Assembly (NCBI GenBank): GCA_905187815.1 | Contig: CAJJJM010000002.1 | Location: forward strand, 186,001-250,000 | Length of the DNA stretch: 64,000 nucleotides | Direction: 5' to 3' | DNA from: an uncultured Methanomassiliicoccaceae archaeon | Lineage (GTDB): Archaea; Thermoplasmatota; Thermoplasmata; Methanomassiliicoccales; Methanomethylophilaceae | Shown here: positions 49,623-56,742 of the stretch, piece by piece | Layout of the letters: every line of letters begins with the position of its first letter | How positions within the stretch are numbered: position 1 is the first letter of the stretch | Translations under genes and position numbers: made by a program | Notes under the pieces: generated by a model | Seen by the model: the letters and a program-made list of their open reading frames with translations, nothing else | Database searches by the model: none | What the model was told of the DNA's origin: nothing

Positions 49623-50423
49623 ATGGACATTTCCGTCAGGAATTCCCAGACGATCAACGGGAAGACGGTGACCACCCGTCAGCTGGAGGCCCTTTTGGCG
49701 GTCCAGGAGACGGGTAGCCAGACTGCCGCAGCCAGGAAGCTCGGCATATCCGTGCCGGTCCTGCACAAGTACATCCGCTGCATCGAGGATGCCGCGGGGG
49801 CACCGGTCCTCAGGACCACGCCGGCAGGGTCCGCCCTCACGGAGCAGGGGCTTGAGATCGCGGAGCTCGCAAGGTCCATGGACCATCGCTGCGAGACCGA
49901 CAGGGGGTTCACCGTCTGCTGCAGCCCCGTCACGGAGGACCTGATGATGTCCGTCATATCATCCCTGAAGATACCGGGGGCCAACATCGTGGTGTCGGAC
50001 GACCAGTACAACATCAGGATGATGAGGGAGGACCGCGCAGACCTCGCGATCATCGACGATCCCCTCTACCTTTTCGACGCGGAGGAGTTCCAGATGGAGG
50101 AGATCGGCTATATGGGCATGGTCTTCGTGGACAACGGCCCGTCCTTCATCAGATACAAGTACGGCGCCCAGAGAGTGGCGTTCATGTTCCTCGACTCCGA
50201 GGACAGGGAGTACACGATAGATTCCGAGACTTTCTCGCTTCCGGAGCTCCTGGGTTCGAACAAGAGCTTCTTCGTGGACGAGTTCCTGCTGACCAGGAGG
50301 AACCTCAGGCTGAAGAGCGCGATCGACCCGAAGATGCTGCGCCATGCGATCACGGCGATCTACCGCGAGGAGTCCAGGAACGTGTCCAGGATAGTCAGGG
50401 CGCTCATCTCCAGGAACATCTGA
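49623..50423 (+). CDS. LysR/ModE-type transcriptional regulator
   Basis: 266 residues from ATG 49623. An N-terminal LysR/ModE-like helix-turn-helix (TTRQLEALLAVQETGSQTAA ARKLGISVPVLHKYIRCIED AAGAPVLRTT) is followed by a periplasmic-binding-protein-like sensor (FTVCCSPVTEDLMMSVISSL, IVVSDDQYNIRMMREDRADL AIIDDP). The HTH resembles that of ModE, and the sensor type often binds small anions, but the ligand is not known. It sits between a hydrogenase maturation gene and hdrCB, each beside a copy of the same palindrome. Confidence 0.85.
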   Translation: MDISVRNSQTINGKTVTTRQLEALLAVQETGSQTAAARKLGISVPVLHKYIRCIEDAAGAPVLRTTPAGSALTEQGLEIAELARSMDHRCETDRGFTVCCSPVTEDLMMSVISSLKIPGANIVVSDDQYNIRMMREDRADLAIIDDPLYLFDAEEFQMEEIGYMGMVFVDNGPSFIRYKYGAQRVAFMFLDSEDREYTIDSETFSLPELLGSNKSFFVDEFLLTRRNLRLKSAIDPKMLRHAITAIYREESRNVSRIVRALISRNI

Positions 50424-50431
50424 GAATAAGG

Positions 50432-50449
50432 ATTACCCTAACAGGTAAT
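50432..50449. promoter_or_regulatory. Palindromic operator upstream of hdrCB
   Basis: ATTACC and GGTAAT are an inverted repeat around CTAACA, with the same 6-6-6 layout as the core GTTATC-N6-GATAAC at 49593-49610 (shared pattern RTTAYC-N6-GRTAAY). It lies 22 bp upstream of the hdrC TATA box, a position suited to activation or to control of pre-initiation complex access. Confidence 0.6.
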
Positions 50450-50471
50450 ATCATATCGGCGTTGACTGTCC

Positions 50472-50482
50472 ATATTAAATAT
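50472..50482 (+). promoter_or_regulatory. TATA box of hdrCB
   Basis: ATATTAAATAT, a perfect palindromic box. The expected start near 50503 excludes the upstream GTG at 50493 and supports the ATG at 50511. Confidence 0.6.
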
Positions 50483-50510
50483 CAAAAAACAGGTGAGTGG
50501 GCCGATAACT

Positions 50511-51005
50511 ATGGTTACGCCCAACCCCGATTTCGCGAAAGAGATCGCCGCTGCCGGTGGCGAGGAAGTCAAGATGTGCTTCCAGTGCGGAACCTGCACA
50601 GCGGGATGCCCCTCTGGAAGGAGGACATCCTACAGGGTCAGGAAGCTCATGAGGATGGCCCAGCTCGGGATGAAGGAGGAGATCATCAACAGCGAGGAGC
50701 TTTGGGAGTGCAGCACCTGCTACACCTGCGTGGAGAGGTGCCCCAGGCAGGTCCCCATCGTCGACATCATCATTGCCCTCAGGAACATCGCGGTCGCGGA
50801 GGGACACATGTACGACAACCACAAGGGAACCGCAAGGAACCTGGTCAAGTACGGACACACCGTTCCCGTCAAGGACGACATCACCGCCCTCAGGGAGAAG
50901 CTCGGTCTGCCCGGAGTCCCGCCCACTGTTCTGTCCAACGACAAGGCCAAGGCCGACCTCGATAAGATCCTGGCCGCTACTGGCTTCACCAAGATTACGG
51001 AGTGA
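50511..51005 (+). CDS. hdrC: Heterodisulfide reductase subunit C
   Basis: 164 residues. Two [4Fe-4S] motifs: C23, C26, C29, C33 (CFQCGTCTAGCP) and C67, C70, C73, C77 (CSTCYTCVERCP). HdrC passes electrons from HdrA to the catalytic HdrB in the cytoplasmic complex that reduces CoM-S-S-CoB. The start is set by the TATA box. hdrB follows 5 nt after the stop. hdrA and the mvh genes are not in the window, a split common in methanogens. Confidence 0.95.
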   Translation: MVTPNPDFAKEIAAAGGEEVKMCFQCGTCTAGCPSGRRTSYRVRKLMRMAQLGMKEEIINSEELWECSTCYTCVERCPRQVPIVDIIIALRNIAVAEGHMYDNHKGTARNLVKYGHTVPVKDDITALREKLGLPGVPPTVLSNDKAKADLDKILAATGFTKITE

Positions 51006-51010
51006 TTCTC

Positions 51011-51856
51011 ATGGCAAAGTACGCGTTTTTCCTCGGATGCATCGCACCCCTCAGGTACCCCGGAATCGAGAAATCCACCAGGGACGTCTGCGCCGCCCTC
51101 GGAGTCGAGCTCGTCGACCTCCAGGACGCCAGCTGCTGCCCCGCGCCCGGAGTCATCAGGGCCTTCAGCAAGAAGACCTGGCTCGCCGCCGCCGCAAGGA
51201 ACCTGGCCCTCGCCGAGAAGGAGGGGCTCCCGATCCTGACCATCTGCAACGGATGCTACGGATCCCTGTTCGACGCCGCTCACGAGCTCGCTCACGACGA
51301 GAAGCTCCTGGCCGAGGTCAACGAGGTCCTGAAGGAGATCGGAATGGAGTACAAGGGAACCACCAAGGTCTACCACTTCGCAGAGGTCCTCTACAGGGAG
51401 GTCGGAATCGAGGGAATCAAGGCCAAGGTCACCAACCCCCTGTCCTACCAGGTCGCCGCATTCTACGGATGCCACTTCCTGAAGCCCAGCAACATCAAGG
51501 GCGTCGACGACCCCGAGGACCCCAAGATCCTCGACGAGCTCATCGAGGCCACCGGTGCCAAGAGCATGCCCAGGAAGCAGAAGATGCTGTGCTGCGGAGC
51601 CGGAGGAGGACTCAAGGCCGCCTTCGGAGACGTCGCCAAGAAGTTCACCGAGACCAACCTCGAGAACATGAAGGAGTCCGGAGCCCAGTACATCATCGAT
51701 GTCTGTCCCTTCTGCCACCTCCAGTTCGACGGAACCCAGAAGGAGCTCGGATACAGCATCCCCGTCCTGCACCTGTCCCAGCTGTACGGACTGGCCATGG
51801 GAATGTCCGCCGAGGACCTCGGTCTCTCTGCGCACATCACCCCCGTGACTCTCTGA
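51011..51856 (+). CDS. hdrB: Heterodisulfide reductase subunit B
   Basis: 281 residues from ATG 51011. Both CCG domains are complete: C10, C42-C43, C79 and C82, then C154, C194-C195, C232 and C235. These bind the two noncubane [4Fe-4S] clusters that cleave the CoM-CoB disulfide. The codon bias is strongly polarised, as in the ribosomal genes, which suggests high expression. The mRNA ends at a perfect hairpin (51871-51889). Confidence 0.97.
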   Translation: MAKYAFFLGCIAPLRYPGIEKSTRDVCAALGVELVDLQDASCCPAPGVIRAFSKKTWLAAAARNLALAEKEGLPILTICNGCYGSLFDAAHELAHDEKLLAEVNEVLKEIGMEYKGTTKVYHFAEVLYREVGIEGIKAKVTNPLSYQVAAFYGCHFLKPSNIKGVDDPEDPKILDELIEATGAKSMPRKQKMLCCGAGGGLKAAFGDVAKKFTETNLENMKESGAQYIIDVCPFCHLQFDGTQKELGYSIPVLHLSQLYGLAMGMSAEDLGLSAHITPVTL

Positions 51857-51870
51857 TAAACCCTATCAAC

Positions 51871-51889
51871 GGAGGGGCTCCGCCCCTCC
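51871..51889 (+). terminator. Hairpin after hdrCB
   Basis: GGAGGGGC-TCC-GCCCCTCC, 8 bp perfect stem, 14 bp after the hdrB stop. The downstream sequence is pyrimidine-rich but not a pure T-run. Confidence 0.55.
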
Positions 51890-52026
51890 ACACACTTCTC
51901 CATCACCCATCTGCACAGGGCCTATTCCATCGCAGTCCCATCATATCATCGTGTGTTTTCCGGCGGTGTTTAGCTCTAAGATAATTTGGGTTAATTTAAA
52001 ATATAAGCGGTACTAGTTCAATCAGG

Positions 52027-52099
52027 ATAAATTATTCCTAATCATGATAAAGAAAAAATGTCTGGCTATGTGAATATTTGAGCAGGCTCATCATTTTTT
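52027..52099 (+). ncRNA. Candidate small RNA
   Basis: Bounded by the predicted start of the strong TATA box at 51995-52007 and by TGAG-CAGG-CTCA followed by TTTTTT. Near the 5' end AGGATAAATTATTCCT can form a weak hairpin. The 73 nt transcript is a prediction only; the T-run could equally end read-through from upstream. Confidence 0.35.
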
Positions 52100-52111
52100 C
52101 AATCAGCATAG

Positions 52112-52153
52112 CTTTTAATACAATCACCGAATCCCAACGGTCAGTTAAAGGAG
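52112..52153 (+). promoter_or_regulatory. Promoter and ribosome site of the S3Ae gene
   Basis: TATA-like CTTTTAATAC (52112-52121) and AAAGGAG (52147-52153), 7 nt before the ATG at 52161. Unlike most genes here it has a leader with a clear Shine-Dalgarno. Confidence 0.55.
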
Positions 52154-52160
52154 TCATAAC

Positions 52161-52919
52161 ATGGCACCCGCAAAGAAAGTCAAGGCCGTAGCAGGCCGCA
52201 AGGTGAAGGACAAGTGGAAGGCGAAAGAGTGGTACAAGGTCCACGCGCCCCGCATGTTCAACGAGACCGAGATCGGAGAGACCCCCTCCGCCGACCCCGA
52301 GTACGTCATCGGACGTACCGTCGAGGTCACCGTCCAGGACCTGACCGGGGACTTCTCCAAGATGCACATCAAGCTCAAGTTCAAGGTCACATCCGTTGAC
52401 GGACACGACGCCAAGACCGCCTTCGTCGGTCACGACCTGACCAGCGACTACGTCAGGAGGCTGACCCGCAGGAGAAAGACCAAGACCGACCACGTCGTCG
52501 ACATCGTCACCAAGGACGGCTTCACCTACAGGCTCAAGACCATGTCCATCGCCGACAGGCGCATCCAGTCCTCCCAGGAGGACGCCATGAGGAGGGTCAT
52601 CGGAGAGACCCTCGTCGCCATCGGACAGGAGAGGACCCTCTCCGAGATCGTCAAGGACATCGTCTCCGGAGACCTCGCCAAGGAGCTGGCCAGGGCCTGC
52701 CGCATCATCATCCCCATCAAGAGGATCGAGATCCGCAAGTCCGAGGTCCTCGCCGCCGGAGAGGGCGAGCCCGAGTCCATCATGCCCGCCGCCGACGTCC
52801 AGCCTGCCGAGGAGGAGGCTGCCGAGGAGACCCCTGCTGAGGAGGTCGCCGAGGAGCCCGCCACCGAGACCGAGGCTGAGGCCGAGGCCCCTGCTGAGGA
52901 GACTCCCGCTGAGGAGTGA
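52161..52919 (+). CDS. rps3ae: Ribosomal protein eS1 (S3Ae)
   Basis: 252 residues. The core (1-200) is typical: WYKVHAPRMFNETEIGETPS, FVGHDLTSDYVRRLTRRRKT, and KRIEIRKSEVLAAGEGEPES. The last 50 residues are an Ala/Glu/Pro/Thr acidic tail (AEEEAAEETPAEEVAEEP) that goes beyond usual members and resembles the S3 tail. It stands alone, with its own promoter and terminator. Confidence 0.96.
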   Translation: MAPAKKVKAVAGRKVKDKWKAKEWYKVHAPRMFNETEIGETPSADPEYVIGRTVEVTVQDLTGDFSKMHIKLKFKVTSVDGHDAKTAFVGHDLTSDYVRRLTRRRKTKTDHVVDIVTKDGFTYRLKTMSIADRRIQSSQEDAMRRVIGETLVAIGQERTLSEIVKDIVSGDLAKELARACRIIIPIKRIEIRKSEVLAAGEGEPESIMPAADVQPAEEEAAEETPAEEVAEEPATETEAEAEAPAEETPAEE

Positions 52920-52923
52920 TTCC

Positions 52924-52944
52924 GGAGGGCCGCGAAGGCCCTCC
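52924..52944 (+). terminator. Terminator after the S3Ae gene
   Basis: GGAGGGCC-GCGAA-GGCCCTCC, 8 bp perfect stem, followed by AGAAAAACATTTTAC. Confidence 0.6.
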
Positions 52945-53008
52945 AGAAAAACATTTTACACATCCATTCTCCCGAATCGCTGTCTGACTGTAATCTGGCT
53001 ATAGAAAT

Positions 53009-53018
53009 CAATATAAAC
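53009..53018 (+). promoter_or_regulatory. TATA box of the intron-containing tRNA
   Basis: CAATATAAAC, about 28 nt before the tRNA 5' end at 53042. Confidence 0.5.
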
Positions 53019-53041
53019 TACAAGCCAATCCCCCGACTAAG

Positions 53042-53150
53042 GCCGGGGTGGCTCAGCCTGGTGGAGCGTCGGACTCATAGGGTTCTGGTCATATAGACCT
53101 CTTCCAGGGAAATCCGAAGGTCATGGGTTCGAACCCCATTCCCGGCACCA
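53042..53150 (+). tRNA. Elongator tRNA-Met (CAT) with a 32 nt intron, CCA encoded
   Basis: Exon 1 (53042-53079) and exon 2 (53112-53147) give acceptor GCCGGGG/TCCCGGC, anticodon stem TCGGA/TCCGA, loop CTCATAA with anticodon CAT (53076-53078), and T arm ATGGGTTCGAACCCCAT. CCA follows at 53148-53150. The intron (53080-53111) sits at the canonical 37/38 position and should be cut by the splicing endonuclease. G1-C72 and the absence of the initiator GGG/CCC stem distinguish it from the tRNA at 1417-1494. A tRNA-Ile with modified C34 is the alternative, but the body matches elongator Met. Confidence 0.88.
53080..53111 (+). other. tRNA intron
   Basis: 32 nt between positions 37 and 38. It contains TTCTGG near the 5' end and CTTCCAG near the 3' end, which can pair to help form a bulge-helix-bulge with the exon ends. 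Confidence 0.75.
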
Positions 53151-53246
53151 TATTCTTCTCACATCGCTGATCGATGCGCATATTCTGCGGTCTTCGCCGT
53201 CCTTCGTTCCGTCCAGTTAAATAGGGATTCGGCCTAGCCCCATCCC

Positions 53247-54419
53247 ATGAGGCTCATCATCTACACCGGCAAGGGTGGTGTCGGTAAGACTTCGACATCC
53301 GCGGCCACCGCGTACAGGCTTTCGGAACTGGGCTACAAGACGCTGCTGATGAGCACGGATTCCGCCCACTCCCTCGGGGACTCCCTCGACATGGATCTCG
53401 GAACGACGATAACCAACGTCAAACCGAACCTGGACGCCCTTGAGATTGACATCATCCACGAGATGAAGACGAAGTGGAAGGACATCCAGAACTACGTGGC
53501 CGCATTCATGCTCTCCCAGGGGATGGGGGAGATCTCGGCGGAGGAGATGGCGATCCTTCCCGGGATGGAGATGATCTCCGCCCTGTTCTACGTCAACCAG
53601 TTCGAGGACGAGGGGAAGTATGACGTCATCGTCATGGACACCGCCCCCACCGGGGAGACGCTCAGGCTGCTGAGCTTCCCGGACGTCACCAACTGGTATC
53701 TGGACAAGGGGTTCGGCATGATCAAGAGGCTGATGCACATCGCCCGCGCCACCGTCGGCAGGGTCATGGACATGCCGCTCCCGTCCGATGAGGTTCTTGA
53801 GAGCGTCGGTGACATCAAGGACAACATGGACCGCGTCAAGGTCCTCCTCGAGGATCCGCACAGGACCACTGTGAGGCTCGTCCTGAACCCCGAGAAGATG
53901 GTCATAAGGGAGACCATGCGCGCGTACACCTATCTGTGCCTCTACAACAAGAACGTCGAGACCCTGGTCGTCAACAGGGTCCTGCCCGAGGAGGCAGGCG
54001 AGGGAGGGTTCTTCAAGGACAAGCTCAGGGAGCAGGAGGAGAACATGGAGCTCATCCACCACGCGTTCGATCCGATGGAGATCAAGTACTGCGAGATGAT
54101 GAGGACGGAGCTCCGCGGTCTCGATAAGCTGAAGCTGATGGCCGATATGATCTACGGGGACGAGGATCCGTACAAGATCTACTCCGAGCGCAGCCCGATG
54201 TCCTTCATCACAGAGGGCGGCGTCGACAAGATCGTCATGAGAATGCCCTTCGTCGACAGCTCCAAGGTGGAGCTGTTCCGCATAGATCAGAGCACGGTGA
54301 TGATCCATGTGGGCAGCCAGAAGCGCAACATCCAGCTTCCCGACGCACTCGTCCACGCCCAGGTCGTCGGGGCAGACTTCAAGGATGATGAGCTCGTTAT
54401 AAAGTTCAAGAGGGAATGA
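53247..54419 (+). CDS. Get3/ArsA-family ATPase
   Basis: 390 residues. Deviant Walker A GKGGVGKT (8-15), switch I DSAHSLGDSLD and switch II MDTAPTGETLRLL are intact. A long helical insert (about 95-190) rich in Met (MEMISALFYVNQF, MGEISAEEMAILPGMEM) can form the hydrophobic groove for tail-anchored segments. The C-terminal 90 residues add a small beta domain (VMRMPFVDSSKVELFRID) seen in archaeal ArsA homologues. No arsenic genes are near, so membrane-protein targeting is more likely. The ATG lies 27 nt from a TATA box (AGTTAAATAGG). The partner gene overlaps by ATGA. Confidence 0.9.
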   Translation: MRLIIYTGKGGVGKTSTSAATAYRLSELGYKTLLMSTDSAHSLGDSLDMDLGTTITNVKPNLDALEIDIIHEMKTKWKDIQNYVAAFMLSQGMGEISAEEMAILPGMEMISALFYVNQFEDEGKYDVIVMDTAPTGETLRLLSFPDVTNWYLDKGFGMIKRLMHIARATVGRVMDMPLPSDEVLESVGDIKDNMDRVKVLLEDPHRTTVRLVLNPEKMVIRETMRAYTYLCLYNKNVETLVVNRVLPEEAGEGGFFKDKLREQEENMELIHHAFDPMEIKYCEMMRTELRGLDKLKLMADMIYGDEDPYKIYSERSPMSFITEGGVDKIVMRMPFVDSSKVELFRIDQSTVMIHVGSQKRNIQLPDALVHAQVVGADFKDDELVIKFKRE

Positions 54420-54877
54420 TCATGGCAGGCACCGAAGAGGAATTCCAGGAATTCGTTTCGAAGAACAGGGAGCTCATCGAGAAGATCATGGTCCTCCAGA
54501 AGGAGGGGGCCATCGAGATCGCATCGGCCGGTAGGAGCGCGGCCCACGACGCCATGAACACGGCCGACGCGGCCAAGGAGAAGGCGGAGGAGTTCGCGAA
54601 GGCGACCTACTCCATGTTCATGGATCCAGAGGTCCAGAGGCACTTCATGGCCATGGGGATGGAGCTCTTCATGGGGCTCTCCGCCATGATGCAGAAGGCG
54701 CCCATCCCGGATTTCATGAGGGAGGCCGCCAGCAGCACGGAGAGGAACTGGAAGGACAGCACCTGCAGGGCCAACGACACCTGCGGGAAGGCGAAGGTCC
54801 AGAAGGTCGAGATCAACAGGGACGAGCCCGAGGGCCCGTCCGAGATCAAGGTGACGGACTACACCAAGACGGAGTGA
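54416..54877 (+). CDS. Met-rich helical protein encoded with Get3
   Basis: 153 residues, coupled to the Get3 gene by ATGA; a second ATG is at 54422. The N-terminal 65 residues are Ala/Glu/Lys helices. Residues 67-92 form a very Met-rich amphipathic stretch (MFMDPEVQRHFMAMGMELFM, eight Met in 26), whose DPEVQ start resembles STI1/DP repeats. Then come a CRANDTC pair and a polar tail. I do not recognise a named family. The layout suits a co-chaperone that binds hydrophobic segments and hands them to Get3, as Sgt2 does in eukaryotes; that is an inference. Confidence 0.65.
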   Translation: MIMAGTEEEFQEFVSKNRELIEKIMVLQKEGAIEIASAGRSAAHDAMNTADAAKEKAEEFAKATYSMFMDPEVQRHFMAMGMELFMGLSAMMQKAPIPDFMREAASSTERNWKDSTCRANDTCGKAKVQKVEINRDEPEGPSEIKVTDYTKTE

Positions 54878-54881
54878 TCCG

Positions 54882-55463
54882 ATGCCTTTCGGATCGGAGG
54901 CCGTTCGTCTGGCCAGGGCATCCGTCGAATCGGAGGTGCGCGGGACCCCGTTGTCCTTCGTCCCCGAAGACGGACGCTTCATGGAGCCGTCGGGTGTCTT
55001 CGTCACTCTGAGCACCTATCCGTCCCACGACCTCCGTGGCTGCATCGGTTTCCCGATGCCGTACTACCAGGCCGGAAGGGCGATAGAGGAGTCCGCACGG
55101 GCCGCGTGTCACGACCCACGCTTCCCGGACCTGAGGGAGCGGGAGCTGGACCACATAACGGTCGAGGTCACCGTGCTGACCGTCCCGGAGGAGATCCATG
55201 CGGAGACCCAGGAGGACATCGTGTCCTCGATCGTGATCGGCCGTGACGGGCTGATACTCGAATACAGGGGCAACAGGGGGCTGCTGCTCCCGCAGGTGCC
55301 GGTCGAATGGGGATGGGATGCCAAGGAGTATCTGGCGCACCTGTCGATGAAGGCCGGCCTACCGCCCGATGCATGGACCTACAAGGGAGCGAGGATCAGT
55401 TCGTTCCATGGCGAGATATATCACGAGACGACGCCGAACGGCGATGTGACCAGGGGTGAATGA
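54882..55463 (+). CDS. AMMECR1-domain protein
   Basis: 193 residues with the strictly conserved LRGCIG at 51-56, then SARAACHDPRFPDLRERELD and the C-terminal QVPVEWGWDAKEYLAHLSMK AGL. AMMECR1 proteins are found in archaea and eukaryotes; a Cys-based modification role has been proposed but the reaction is not settled. Third in the Get3 cluster and overlapping pyrC by 8 bp. Confidence 0.92.
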   Translation: MPFGSEAVRLARASVESEVRGTPLSFVPEDGRFMEPSGVFVTLSTYPSHDLRGCIGFPMPYYQAGRAIEESARAACHDPRFPDLRERELDHITVEVTVLTVPEEIHAETQEDIVSSIVIGRDGLILEYRGNRGLLLPQVPVEWGWDAKEYLAHLSMKAGLPPDAWTYKGARISSFHGEIYHETTPNGDVTRGE

Positions 55464-56742
55464 TACGGATGTAGAGAAGGTGATCCAGGGGCGTGCCTTC
55501 ATAGACGGAGAGCTCCGCTATGCCGAGATAGGTATATCGGATGGAAGGATCGTGACCGTGGGGAAGCTGGTCTCCGGAGGGGACGAGAGGGTGGACGTGG
55601 GCACCAGCGGGATAATCCTCCCGGGCTTCATCGACCCACACGTGCATTTCAGGGACCCGGGGATGACGAACAAGGAGACATTCGACACCGGGACGCTCTC
55701 GGCGGCCTACGGGGGCGTCACCTGCGTCCTGGACATGCCCAACACCAAGCCTCCCGTGACCGATGTCCAGACCCTGAGGGACAAGAAAGCCTCCGTGAGA
55801 GGGAGGGCCAATGTGGACTACGGGCTGTTCGCGGCGGTGACCGCCAACATAAACGCGGGCATGATCGCGCCCATGGTGCCGGCATTCAAGCTGTTCATGG
55901 GATCCACAACAGGCAACATCCTGCTGGATGACGACGAGGAGATGATCCCCGCCGTGAGGGATGTCCTCGCCACCGGCAGGAGGATGAGCGTGCACGCGGA
56001 GGACGACCACCTGATCAGGAAGGATGTGGAGCGCTGCACCAGGGACCATCTCAGGAACCGTCCCGCCGAGGCCGAGTGGACCGCCATACGCCGGCTGGCA
56101 TCGAACTTCAGGGGTGGTGCGATAAACATCTGCCATCTTACGACACCGGAGGGTCTGGACCTCGCCAAGGCCGCCGGCTTCTCCACGGAGGTGACCATGC
56201 ACCACATGATGTTCGAGGTCGACCGTCACACCGGTGCGGAATACAAGGTCAACCCGCCGCTGAGGGACATCGACTGCCGTGACAGGCTGTTCAGACGCTT
56301 CGTCGCCGGCGACATCGACATGTTCGGTTCGGATCATGCGCCGCACACATCGGAGGAGAAAGCGCAGGAGTTCGATGCCGCGCCAGGAGGGATACCCGGC
56401 GTCGAGACCACTATGCCCATGGTCATGGACATGGTCCGCAGGGACGTCATCCCGATGTCACAGGCCGTCCGCATGGGTGCGGAGAATCCCGGGAGGCTGT
56501 TCTCCCTGCGCAAGGGAAGGATATCCGTCGGATACGATGCGGACCTGCTCGTGTTCGACATGAGGCGGTCCTCCACCATCGATGTGAAGGCCCTCCACAG
56601 CAGGTGCGGGCACTCGCCCTACGGCGGATACGGTGCCGTCTTCCCCGAAACGGTTATGGTCAGGGGAGAGGTGCAGGTGGAGGACGGGGAGTTCTGCGGA
56701 GAACCCCTCGGGAGGGACGTCTGTGGCCGATTACGAAGTTGA
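55456..56742 (+). CDS. pyrC: Dihydroorotase
   Basis: 428 residues from GTG 55456, preceded by CAGGGG inside the AMMECR1 gene. Metal ligands are visible in FIDPHVHFRDPG (62 and 64), HAEDDHL, NICHLTTPEG and GSDHAPH. KLFMGSTTGN carries the lysine expected to be carboxylated. It closes carbamoyl-aspartate to dihydroorotate in pyrimidine synthesis. The end overlaps the next gene by 20 bp. Confidence 0.95.
   Translation: MNDTDVEKVIQGRAFIDGELRYAEIGISDGRIVTVGKLVSGGDERVDVGTSGIILPGFIDPHVHFRDPGMTNKETFDTGTLSAAYGGVTCVLDMPNTKPPVTDVQTLRDKKASVRGRANVDYGLFAAVTANINAGMIAPMVPAFKLFMGSTTGNILLDDDEEMIPAVRDVLATGRRMSVHAEDDHLIRKDVERCTRDHLRNRPAEAEWTAIRRLASNFRGGAINICHLTTPEGLDLAKAAGFSTEVTMHHMMFEVDRHTGAEYKVNPPLRDIDCRDRLFRRFVAGDIDMFGSDHAPHTSEEKAQEFDAAPGGIPGVETTMPMVMDMVRRDVIPMSQAVRMGAENPGRLFSLRKGRISVGYDADLLVFDMRRSSTIDVKALHSRCGHSPYGGYGAVFPETVMVRGEVQVEDGEFCGEPLGRDVCGRLRS

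Larger units (their letters stand above)
51890..52160 (+). other. AT-rich non-coding region with promoters and a candidate small RNA
   Basis: The 304 bp between hdrB and the S3Ae gene carry no protein gene beyond a 9-codon frame (MIKKKCLAM at about 52044). Contents: one TAGCTCTA copy (51971-51978), a strong TATA box (TTTAAAATATAAG, 51995-52007) with no gene at the expected distance, a hairpin with T6 (52079-52099), and a second TATA box (CTTTTAATAC, 52112-52121) that serves S3Ae. Confidence 0.5.

Noticed and set aside
50493..51005. GTG start of hdrC at 50493
   Set aside because: It lies upstream of the transcript start predicted from the palindromic TATA box at 50472-50482; the ATG at 50511 fits better.
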